From: Verrucomicrobiota bacterium
GTDB lineage: Bacteria; Verrucomicrobiota; Verrucomicrobiia; Opitutales; Opitutaceae
Direction of reading: 5' to 3'
Assembly: GCA_023416735.1 (NCBI GenBank)
Contig: JAEZGX010000029.1
Location: 1-16,352, forward strand
Length of the DNA: 16,352 bases
Shown here: piece by piece, positions 7,224 to 13,457 of the stretch
How positions within the stretch are numbered: position 1 is the stretch's first letter
Layout of the letters: every line of letters begins with the position of its first letter
The notes under the pieces: model-generated
Told to the model about the DNA's origin: nothing
The model's input: only the letters and a program-made list of their open reading frames with translations
The model's database searches: none
Made by a program: the position numbers and the translations under genes

Positions 7224-8033
7224 TCAAATCTCACATCCCATCATCCCCGCACTCGCACTCTGTTGCGCCGCCGCCGCGAGTTCACTCCAACGCACCACTT
7301 CACCGACAATAATCATCGCCGGACGCCCCTGCAGATTCGCCAGCAACGCATCCGCTTCCGCCAGCGTCCCAAATCGCAAACGCTGCGACGACAACGTGGC
7401 CCCCGCCACCACCGCCACCGGCGTCGTCTCCGGCAATCCGCCGCCGCGCAACTCGCACGCGATCTCGGAAAAACGCCGCGTCCCCATATAAATACACAAC
7501 GTCGCCCGCAGCGCCGCCAGCGCCCGCCAGTTCGTCGGAGCCCCATTGCGATCCGCGCACGCATGACCGGCCACAAACACCGTCGCCGACGTCACCCCGC
7601 GTTGCGTCAACGGAATCCCCGCCGCCGCTCCCGCCGCCGCCGCCGCCGTCACGCCCGGCACAATTTCAAATTCAAACCCCGCCGTCGCCAGCGCCTCGAT
7701 CTCTTCCGCCGTCCGACCAAACACCATCGGATCCCCTCCTTTTAACCGCACCACGCGCTTCCCTTCCCGCGCCTTCGCCACGAGCAAGGTGTTAATCTCA
7801 CCCTGCGGCAAACTGTGGGCCCCCGCACGCTTACCCACGTAAATCTTCTCCGCCGCCGGGCCGCATAATTCCAGCAGTTCCGGATTGGCAAGGTCATCGT
7901 AAAGAACGACCTCCGCCTCTTGCAGCGCTCGTGCCCCGCGCAACGTGATCAAATCCGCCGCGCCCGGCCCCGCGCCTACGAGGCGCACCACTGGACGTTT
8001 TTCGATCCCTTCCCTTGCGGCGTTTTGAACCAT
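7224..8033 (-). CDS. cobA: Uroporphyrinogen-III C-methyltransferase (SUMT)
   Basis: 269 residues, the usual length for a single-domain SUMT. It methylates uroporphyrinogen III at C2 and C7 with SAM, giving precorrin-2, the branch point to siroheme and cobalamin. Family motifs are VGAGPGAADL (19-28), YDDLANPELL, KGGDPMVFGR (98-107), PGVTAAAAAG (126-135), PLTQRG and YMG (172-174). There is no fused Met8/CysG dehydrogenase-chelatase part, which fits the separate chelatase gene just downstream. The ATG at 8033 is 58 bp from the cysI start on the opposite strand. Supply of siroheme to CysI is the likely role. The short alternative name cobA is used without implying a cobalamin pathway. Confidence 0.95.
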   Translation of the reverse strand: MVQNAAREGIEKRPVVRLVGAGPGAADLITLRGARALQEAEVVLYDDLANPELLELCGPAAEKIYVGKRAGAHSLPQGEINTLLVAKAREGKRVVRLKGGDPMVFGRTAEEIEALATAGFEFEIVPGVTAAAAAGAAAGIPLTQRGVTSATVFVAGHACADRNGAPTNWRALAALRATLCIYMGTRRFSEIACELRGGGLPETTPVAVVAGATLSSQRLRFGTLAEADALLANLQGRPAMIIVGEVVRWSELAAAAQQSASAGMMGCEI

Positions 8034-8091
8034 GACAAAGTTTTGTTTTTACTTCTTTAGTAAACTAGTCAACTCAGTCGTTTCTCTTTTT
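8034..8091. promoter_or_regulatory. AT-rich divergent promoter/operator region between SUMT and cysI
   Basis: These 58 bp are far more AT-rich than anything around them. For SUMT (minus strand) a -35 TTGACT (8072-8067) and a weak -10 TAAAAA (8051-8046) are visible with a short 15-nt spacer. Candidates for cysI are poorer (TTGAAC 8025-8030 with TTTACT 8048-8053). Dyads that could bind a regulator are ACAAA-GT-TTTGT (8035-8046) and TTTAGTAAA (8056-8064) running into ACTAGT (8064-8069). AGTC is repeated at 8067 and 8076. The Rrf2 protein at 13036 is the natural candidate to act here; this is inference. Confidence 0.5.
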
Positions 8092-9840
8092 ATGCCAGAA
8101 GCAACCACCGCGCCACTTACCCATAACGAGTCGCTCAAGCAGGCCAATCCCACCCTCGCCAGCACCATCGCCACCACCTTGGCCGATGCGTCACTCGATC
8201 GCTTCTCGGACGACGAAAAGGAGTTCACCAAGTTCCACGGCATCTACCAACAGGACGATCGCGACCTGCGCAAGGCCGGCAAAAAATACATCATGATGAT
8301 CCGCAGCCGCATTCCCGGCGGCGTCATGACGGCGAACCAGTGGATCACGTTCGACGACCTCGCCACCCACTACGGCAACAACACTCTCCGCGTCACCACT
8401 CGCCAGTGCATTCAGTTCCACGGCGTCGTGAAGTCCGGCCTCGGCCCGCTCATCAAGAAGATCAACGAGTCGCTTCTCTCCACGCTCGCAGCCTGCGGCG
8501 ACGTCAATCGCAACATCACCGCATCGCCCACGCCCGCCGTCACCAAAGCCCGCGAAACCGTTTACGCCCACGCCCTCCAAACGGTCGGCGAAGTCGCCCC
8601 CAAAACCCGCGCCTACCACGCCATCTGGGTCGACAACGTTCAACTCAACCTCGACGACCCCGAAAACAAAAACTTCGTCGATCCGCTCTACGGCCAAACT
8701 TACCTGCCGCGTAAGTTCAAGATGTCCTTCGTCGTTCCGCCGGTGAACGACATGGACGTCTTCACCAACGACCTCGGCTTCATCGCCATCGTCGAAAACG
8801 ACCAGGTCCTCGGCTACAACGTCGCCATCGGCGGCGGCATGGGCCGCAGCCACGGCAACGTCCAAACCTACCCGCGCCTCGCCGACGTTATCGGTTTCAT
8901 CACGCCCGAACAGGTCATCCCCGTCTCGAAGGCCGTGATCGCCACGTTCCGCGACTTCGGCGATCGCACCAATCGCAAACACGCGCGCTTCAAATACGTC
9001 GTCGAAGAACGCGGCGCCGACTGGACCCGTGACGAAATCGCCCGCCGCGCCGGCATCACGTTCGAACCCGCGCGTCCTTATAAATTCACTACAACCGGCG
9101 ATCTCTACGGCTGGCACCGCGGCGTCGATGGCAAAATCTTCCTCACCGTCTTCGTCGAAACCGGCCGCATCAAGGACGTCCCCGGCCACACGCAAAAAGC
9201 CGCCTTCCGCGAGATCGCGCAGAAATTTCCGCACGTCGAATTTCGCCTCTCCGCGAACCAAAACGTCATCATCGCCAACGTCTCGGATTCCGATCGTGCC
9301 GGCATCACCGCCGTCCTCGCCTCGCATGGCGTGAAGACCGAAAACCAAGCCTCCGTGCTCCACGCGGCCGCGATGGCTTGCCCCGCGCTCCCGACCTGCG
9401 GCCTCGCCCTCGCCGAATCCGAGCGCATGCTCCCGGGCCTCATCGACCGCATCGAAAAACTCGGCGGCGAACTCGGCCTCGGCGGCGAAGAAATCATCAT
9501 CCGCTCCACCGGCTGCCCCAATGGCTGCGCTCGCCCCTACATGGCGGAAATCGCCTTCGTCGGCAAAGCGCCCGGCCGCTATCAACTCTGGCTCGGCGGC
9601 AACGAAGCCGGCACGCGCCTCAACCGCGTTTACAAGGACACCGTCAAGGACGCCGACATCGAAAACGAGCTCCGCCCCGTGTTCACGCGTTGGAAATCCG
9701 AACGCCTCGCCAACGAACGCTTCGGCGATTTCGCCGCCCGCGTCCTCTGGCCCGAGATCGAAGCAGCCGCCGCCCTCGCCGCCGAAGCCGCCGCGAAAAC
9801 GCCGGCGCCCGCCACCACCGCCCCCGGCCCCACGCTCTAA
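8092..9840 (+). CDS. cysI: Assimilatory sulfite reductase hemoprotein subunit
   Basis: 582 residues aligning by eye along all of CysI (570 in E. coli). It reduces sulfite to sulfide by six electrons at a coupled siroheme/[4Fe-4S] centre in the cytoplasm. Marks include FHGIYQQDDRDLR near the start, TTRQCIQFHG, YGQTYLPRKFK, and cluster cysteines in ACPALPTCGLALAESER (Cys430, Cys436) and STGCPNGCARP (Cys475, Cys479; the last also ligates siroheme). The ATG at 8092 is chosen. The frame is open to an ATG at 8032, but that would read through the AT-rich control region and add a Phe-rich, non-homologous 20 residues. The last ~25 residues are an Ala/Pro/Thr-rich tail absent from E. coli CysI. No cysJ is nearby, so the electron donor is unknown. 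First gene of the cys cluster; 18 nt to cysH. Confidence 0.96.
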   Translation: MPEATTAPLTHNESLKQANPTLASTIATTLADASLDRFSDDEKEFTKFHGIYQQDDRDLRKAGKKYIMMIRSRIPGGVMTANQWITFDDLATHYGNNTLRVTTRQCIQFHGVVKSGLGPLIKKINESLLSTLAACGDVNRNITASPTPAVTKARETVYAHALQTVGEVAPKTRAYHAIWVDNVQLNLDDPENKNFVDPLYGQTYLPRKFKMSFVVPPVNDMDVFTNDLGFIAIVENDQVLGYNVAIGGGMGRSHGNVQTYPRLADVIGFITPEQVIPVSKAVIATFRDFGDRTNRKHARFKYVVEERGADWTRDEIARRAGITFEPARPYKFTTTGDLYGWHRGVDGKIFLTVFVETGRIKDVPGHTQKAAFREIAQKFPHVEFRLSANQNVIIANVSDSDRAGITAVLASHGVKTENQASVLHAAAMACPALPTCGLALAESERMLPGLIDRIEKLGGELGLGGEEIIIRSTGCPNGCARPYMAEIAFVGKAPGRYQLWLGGNEAGTRLNRVYKDTVKDADIENELRPVFTRWKSERLANERFGDFAARVLWPEIEAAAALAAEAAAKTPAPATTAPGPTL

Positions 9841-9856
9841 GCTCTCAACTCTTCCG
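9836..9856 (+). repeat. Tandem 7-nt repeat array spanning the cysI stop codon
   Basis: Three consecutive 7-nt units: TCTAAGC (9836), TCTCAAC (9843) and TCTTCCG (9850). The TAA of the first unit is the cysI stop. With one preceding base the block is 20/22 identical to 10565-10586, and both lie directly before a start codon (cysH and cysD). Confidence 0.65.
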
Positions 9857-9858
9857 CC

Positions 9859-10515
9859 ATGTCTTCCCTCGACCTCGCCGCGGTCAACGCCGACCTGCGC
9901 CAAAAATCACCGCTCGACGTCGTCCGCTGGGCCATCGCGCAGTCCGGCGGCCGCGCCATCGTCTCGACGAACTTCCGCCCTTACGAAGCCGTCGTCCTTC
10001 ACCTCGCCACGCAGGTTCAGCCCGACATCCCCGTCCTCTGGGTCGACCACGGCTACAACCGCCCGGCGACCTACAAGCACGCCGAGCAATTGCGCGCCCA
10101 GCTCAACCTGAACATCAAGCCGTTCCTCCCCAAGATCACGCCCGCCCACCGCGACGCGATCCACGGCGAGATCCCCACGACAGAAGACGAAGAGGGCCTG
10201 AAAAAATTCAGCGCCGTCATGAAACTCGAACCGTTCCAACGCGGCATGCGCGAGCTCGCGCCCACCGTTTGGATCACCGCGCTCCGCAAGGTCCAAAACC
10301 CCAATCGCGCGGGCCTCGACATCGTTTCCCACGACGCGAATTTCAACTCCCTGAAAGTTTCGCCGGTCTTCTACTTCAGCGACGCCGAAATGGAATCCTA
10401 TCTCGCGCAGCACAACCTGCCCAACGAGTGGGACTACTTCGACCCCGCCAAAGCCGACGAAAAACGCGAGTGCGGCCTCCACGCCGCCTGGGGCAAAAAA
10501 GCCATCGCCTCCTAA
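9859..10515 (+). CDS. cysH: Phosphoadenylyl-sulfate (PAPS) reductase
   Basis: 218 residues of the CysH family, reducing activated sulfate to sulfite with thioredoxin or glutaredoxin. Family segments are VVLHLATQVQPDIPVLWVDHGY (41-62), KLEPFQRGMREL (122-133), WITALRKVQNPNRAGLDIV and the catalytic ECGLH near the C terminus (Cys205). Cys205 is the only cysteine in the protein. The paired cysteines that bind [4Fe-4S] in APS reductases are absent, so the PAPS-using type is favoured. The nucleotide-binding segment reads VSTNFRPYEA (35-44) where E. coli has SSSFGIQAA, a noticeable variation. PAPS requires APS kinase, which is not in this window. An 18-nt gap from cysI suggests co-transcription. Confidence 0.92.
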   Translation: MSSLDLAAVNADLRQKSPLDVVRWAIAQSGGRAIVSTNFRPYEAVVLHLATQVQPDIPVLWVDHGYNRPATYKHAEQLRAQLNLNIKPFLPKITPAHRDAIHGEIPTTEDEEGLKKFSAVMKLEPFQRGMRELAPTVWITALRKVQNPNRAGLDIVSHDANFNSLKVSPVFYFSDAEMESYLAQHNLPNEWDYFDPAKADEKRECGLHAAWGKKAIAS

Positions 10516-10519
10516 CGCA

Positions 10520-10538
10520 GCGAGGCGTCCCGCCGAGC
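10520..10538 (+). repeat. Symmetric hairpin with GA/GA internal loop after cysH
   Basis: Inner stem GGCG (10524-10527), loop TCC, CGCC (10531-10534), flanked on both sides by GA and then GC/GC. Tandem G-A pairs would stabilise such an internal loop in RNA. It starts 4 nt after the cysH stop. It is preceded by GCAG rather than GTAG, so it may be a decayed REP-like element or an mRNA 3' hairpin. No T-run follows. Confidence 0.35.
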
Positions 10539-10551
10539 CGCACCTCAACCG

Positions 10552-10586
10552 CTCAGACTCTCAGCTCTAAGCTCTCAGCTATTCCG
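10552..10586 (+). repeat. Tandem 7-nt repeat array before cysD
   Basis: Units CTCAGAC (10552), TCTCAGC (10559), TCTAAGC (10566), TCTCAGC (10573) and TATTCCG (10580). The final G is the first base of the cysD GTG start. The last three units match the array before cysH (9836-9856) closely. It occupies half of the 70-bp cysH-cysD gap and leaves no ordinary Shine-Dalgarno site for cysD. Confidence 0.7.
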
Positions 10587-11488
10587 TGAGCAATTACCAC
10601 CTCGACCACCTCCAGCATCTTGAGACCGAAGCCATCCACGTGATGCGCGAAGTCGCCGGCGAATTCGAGCGCCCCGCGCTGCTCTTCTCCGGCGGCAAGG
10701 ACTCCATCTGCCTCCTGCGCCTCGCGGAAAAAGCCTTCCGCCCCGCCGAGATCCCGATGCCGCTGCTCAACGTCGACACCGGCCATCATTTCCCCGAGCT
10801 CAACGAATTCCGCGACCGCCGCGCCAAGCAGCTCGGCGCCAAACTCATCGTCCGCAAGGTCGAGGACGCCATCGCCTCCGGCATCGCCACGCCCGCCCCC
10901 GGCGAAGTATCGAGAAATAAACTACAGATCCCGACGCTCCTCGCTGCGATCGAGGAATTCCGTTTCGACTGCTGCATCGGCGGCGCCCGCCGCGACGAGG
11001 AAAAAGCCCGCGCCAAGGAACGCTTCTTCTCTTTCCGCGATTCCTTCGGCCAGTGGGACCCGAAAAACCAGCGCCCCGAAATCTGGAATCTCTACAACGG
11101 CCGCCTCAACCCCGGCGAAAACATGCGGGTTTTCCCCCTCTCGAATTGGACCGAGATGGACGTCTGGGAATACATCCGTCGCGAAAACCTCGAGGTCCCG
11201 TCGATCTACTTCAGCCACAAACGCCCCTGCGTTCGCCGCGCCGGCCAGTGGCTTCCCGTCAACGACATCGTTCCCCCGAAACCGAACGAGGAAGTCCGCG
11301 AGCTCGTCGTCCGCGTCCGCACCATCGGTGACATCATCAGCACCGGCATGGTCGAATCGCCCGCCGACAACTTCGACGACATCATCACCGAAATCGCCGC
11401 CGCCCGCGTCACCGAACGCGGCTCCCGCGCCGACGACAAGGCCTCCGAAGCCGCCATGGAAGACCGCAAAAAAGCCGGCTACTTCTAA
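10586..11488 (+). CDS. cysD: Sulfate adenylyltransferase subunit 2 (ATP sulfurylase small subunit)
   Basis: 300 residues (E. coli CysD 302). With CysN it forms ATP sulfurylase, making adenosine 5'-phosphosulfate (APS) from sulfate and ATP. The PP-loop SGGKDS (35-40) is intact. Other conserved segments are LLNVDTGHHFPELNEFRD, CIGGARRDEEKARAKER, FPLSNWTEMDVWEYI and the C terminus EDRKKAGYF. The start is a GTG at 10586, which gives VSNYHLDHLQHLETEAIHV as in CysD proteins. Unlike most cysDN pairs, 123 nt separate it from cysN, and that gap holds an opposite-strand small ORF. Confidence 0.97.
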   Translation: MSNYHLDHLQHLETEAIHVMREVAGEFERPALLFSGGKDSICLLRLAEKAFRPAEIPMPLLNVDTGHHFPELNEFRDRRAKQLGAKLIVRKVEDAIASGIATPAPGEVSRNKLQIPTLLAAIEEFRFDCCIGGARRDEEKARAKERFFSFRDSFGQWDPKNQRPEIWNLYNGRLNPGENMRVFPLSNWTEMDVWEYIRRENLEVPSIYFSHKRPCVRRAGQWLPVNDIVPPKPNEEVRELVVRVRTIGDIISTGMVESPADNFDDIITEIAAARVTERGSRADDKASEAAMEDRKKAGYF

Positions 11489-11610
11489 CCAACAACCTTC
11501 CGCTCAAACACGCCTGTCCTTCTCAGCAACGCGAAGAACCCAGTTGGACTGCACCCCGTCGCATCGTCCCAACCTTCCTTCAGCTTCGCCGCCACTTTCG
11601 TCTCACTCAT
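11485..11610 (-). CDS. Possible 41-residue small protein, opposite strand in the cysD-cysN gap
   Basis: The ORF fits the gap: its stop overlaps the cysD stop by 3 nt and its ATG is 1 nt from the annotated cysN GTG. The minus strand has AGGAGGAGGG (11630-11621), ending 10 nt before the ATG, among the best Shine-Dalgarno sites in the window. The protein begins MSETKVAAKLKEGWDDATG and ends FERKVVG. It is amphipathic with one Cys and no signal peptide or membrane segment. Codons are largely G-ending, as in other minus-strand genes here. I do not recognise the family. It could be a genuine small gene, a relic, or chance. Confidence 0.4.
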   Translation of the reverse strand: MSETKVAAKLKEGWDDATGCSPTGFFALLRRTGVFERKVVG

Positions 11611-11611
11611 C

Positions 11612-12994
11612 GTGATCGCTCCCTCCTCCTCCGCACCGTCCGCCGCCGTATCGTCCGTCTCCGTGCGCTCCACGCCGACTTCCGCACCGAGCGCCCCGAT
11701 CGACATCCTCCGCTTCAACACCTGCGGCTCCGTCGACGACGGTAAATCCACCCTCATCGGTCGCCTCCTCTTCGACTCGAAGAACATCATGGAGGACCAA
11801 ATGGAGGCTCTCGAGCGCTCCGCCGACATCACCGGCGGCGGCCAAATCAATCTCGCCAATCTCACCGACGGCCTCCGCGCCGAGCGCGAACAGGGCATCA
11901 CCATCGACGTCGCCTACCGTTACTTCGCCACGCCGAAGCGCCGCTTCATCATCGCCGACACTCCCGGCCACGTCCAATACACGCGCAACATGGTCACAGG
12001 CGCGTCCACCGCCAACCTGTCCATCGTTCTCGTCGATGCCCGCGCCGGCGTCATCGAGCAAAGCCGCCGCCACACCGCGATCGCTTCACTCCTCCGCATC
12101 CCACACCTCGTCGTCGCCATCAACAAGATGGACCTCGTCGACTGGAGCGAAGCGCGTTTCAACGAAATCCGCGCCCAGTTCGAAGAGTTCCTCCCGCGCC
12201 TCGATATCAAGGACGTCAAATTCATCCCGATCAGCGCGCTCAACGGCGACAACGTCGTCGAGCCTTCGCGCCACACGCCGTGGTATGACGGCCCCACGCT
12301 CCTCGGCCATCTCGAGTCCGTTCACATCGCCAGCGATCTCAACCTGAACGGTTTCCGACTCCCCGTTCAGTGGGTCAACCGTCCCAACAATCCCACCGAC
12401 AAAACCCTCCACGATTTCCGCGGCTTCAGCGGCCAGATCTCCGGCGGCGTCGTCCGCGTCGGCCAAAAAGTCCTCACGCTTCCCGCCGGTATCGTTTCCA
12501 CCGTCAAACAAATCTGGACCCTCGACGGCCCGCTGCAGGAAGCCTTCTGCCCCCAATCCGTCACCATCGTCCTCGATCAGGACATCGACGTTTCCCGCGG
12601 CAGCATGATCGTCGGTCTCGATCAACTCGTCGGCGCCTCCACCGACCTTTCCGCCAAGATCTGCTGGATGCACCCGCGCCCGCTCCAACGCGGCAAGAAA
12701 TACTTCCTCAAGCACACGACGAACACCGTCCAGGCCGCCGTCACCGACATCGAGCACCGCCTCAACATCGCCACGCTCGAGAAAGAAGCCGCCCCCGCCG
12801 AGCTCGCGATGAACGACCTCGGCGAGATCCGCATTCGCACCGCCAAATCGATCTTCTTCGACGGCTACGCCGCGAATCGCCTCACCGGTTCTTTCATCCT
12901 CGTCGAACAAGGCACCAACGCCACCGTCGCTGCCGGCATGCTCATGCCCCCTCGGGAACTCGTTAAACCCGAATCCGGCGACTACGTGATCTAG
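11612..12994 (+). CDS. cysN: Sulfate adenylyltransferase subunit 1 (GTPase subunit)
   Basis: 460 residues. This GTPase of the EF-Tu-like translation-factor class couples GTP hydrolysis to APS formation by CysD. GTPase motifs are GSVDDGKST (39-47), the G2 segment QGITIDVAYRYF, DTPGH (116-120), NKMD (171-174) and ISALNGDNV, followed by beta-barrel domains II/III. The protein ends without a C-terminal APS kinase, so it is CysN and not a CysNC fusion. Homology begins at IDILRFNTCGS (about residue 30). The preceding residues are Ser/Pro/Ala/Val-rich and unlike other CysN, so a GTG at 11663 may be the true start. No Shine-Dalgarno site is seen for either. Confidence 0.95.
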   Translation: MIAPSSSAPSAAVSSVSVRSTPTSAPSAPIDILRFNTCGSVDDGKSTLIGRLLFDSKNIMEDQMEALERSADITGGGQINLANLTDGLRAEREQGITIDVAYRYFATPKRRFIIADTPGHVQYTRNMVTGASTANLSIVLVDARAGVIEQSRRHTAIASLLRIPHLVVAINKMDLVDWSEARFNEIRAQFEEFLPRLDIKDVKFIPISALNGDNVVEPSRHTPWYDGPTLLGHLESVHIASDLNLNGFRLPVQWVNRPNNPTDKTLHDFRGFSGQISGGVVRVGQKVLTLPAGIVSTVKQIWTLDGPLQEAFCPQSVTIVLDQDIDVSRGSMIVGLDQLVGASTDLSAKICWMHPRPLQRGKKYFLKHTTNTVQAAVTDIEHRLNIATLEKEAAPAELAMNDLGEIRIRTAKSIFFDGYAANRLTGSFILVEQGTNATVAAGMLMPPRELVKPESGDYVI

Positions 12995-13004
12995 CCGCAG
13001 GTCT

Positions 13005-13028
13005 TGTAGGAGCCCGCTTGCGGGCGAT
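13005..13028 (+). repeat. REP element between cysN and the Rrf2 gene
   Basis: The 24-nt element starts TGTAGGAG with hairpin GCCCGC (13012-13017), TT, GCGGGC (13020-13025), ending GAT. It starts 11 nt after the cysN stop, in the same orientation as the copy at 6774-6797, with one compensatory base-pair change. The GTAGGAG head followed by a short palindrome resembles well-known REPs of Pseudomonas. It could act as an mRNA 3' end or as a spacer between cysN and the regulator. Confidence 0.82.
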
Positions 13029-13035
13029 GTCCCCC

Positions 13036-13449
13036 ATGAAAATCTCCGCCAAAGTCGACTACGCCTGCCGCGTCCTCGCGGAACTCGCGCGTCTGCACGG
13101 CTCCGCGGAACTCGCCCAGATCGAACACCTCTCGCGCGTCGAAAAGGTCCCGCAAAATTTCCTCGCGCAAATCCTCTCCGAACTCCGCAACGCTGGCCTC
13201 ATCACCAGCCGCCGCGGTATCCAAGGCGGCTACGCCCTCGCCCGTCCGCCGGACCAGATTTCCCTCTTCGACATCATCGCCGTCATCGACGGCGAAATCC
13301 TCGGCCTCAGCGGCAATCACGAAGGCCGCTCCGGCCGCCGCATGCGTGAGGTCTGGACCGAAATTCGCGACACCCTCGTCGAGAAAACGAAGTCCTTCAC
13401 CCTCGACATGCTCATCACCCGCCGCCCCGAAGAGATGTATTACATCTGA
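13036..13449 (+). CDS. Rrf2-family transcriptional regulator
   Basis: 137 residues, a typical Rrf2 protein with an N-terminal winged helix: MKISAKVDYACRVLAELA, LSRVEKVPQNFLAQILSELR (recognition region about 33-52), then the wing GLITSRRGIQGGYALARP (54-71). The three-cysteine cluster motif of IscR/NsrR is missing: the equivalent stretch reads LSGNHEGRSGRR and the only Cys is Cys11. It should therefore not bind Fe-S in that way and is closer in type to CymR, the Rrf2 repressor of cysteine metabolism in Bacillus. Its place between cysN and cysE supports control of sulfur assimilation, possibly sensing O-acetylserine through a partner such as CysK. The ATG at 13036 is preferred over a TTG at 13018 that lies inside the REP hairpin. 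Confidence 0.9.
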   Translation: MKISAKVDYACRVLAELARLHGSAELAQIEHLSRVEKVPQNFLAQILSELRNAGLITSRRGIQGGYALARPPDQISLFDIIAVIDGEILGLSGNHEGRSGRRMREVWTEIRDTLVEKTKSFTLDMLITRRPEEMYYI

Positions 13450-13457
13450 GGACACGC

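Noticed and set aside
7607..7660. GCC-rich repeat within SUMT
   Set aside because: It encodes the ordinary Ala-rich segment after PGVTA in SUMT proteins, so it is codon-level low complexity and not a DNA element.
8032..8091. ATG at 8032 as the cysI start
   Set aside because: It would overlap the SUMT start codon and translate the AT-rich divergent control region into a Phe-rich leader not seen in CysI.
8191..9903. 570-codon minus-strand ORF antisense to cysI
   Set aside because: It shows the same compositional shadow, with no domain motifs, and it runs across the cysI-cysH gap. CysI is certain in the sense frame.
9859..10515. Fe-S APS reductase
   Set aside because: The protein has only one cysteine, so the paired cysteine ligands are absent.
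9378..10589. 403-codon plus-strand Arg/Pro-rich ORF overlapping cysI and cysH
   Set aside because: This is an out-of-frame shadow with an extreme Arg/Pro/His composition, crossing two well-supported genes.
11612..12994. CysNC fusion with APS kinase
   Set aside because: The protein stops at 460 residues and shows only one P-loop, that of the GTPase.
13018..13035. TTG at 13018 as the Rrf2 gene start
   Set aside because: The codon lies in the loop of the REP hairpin. The ATG at 13036 gives the canonical MKISAKVDYA N terminus.
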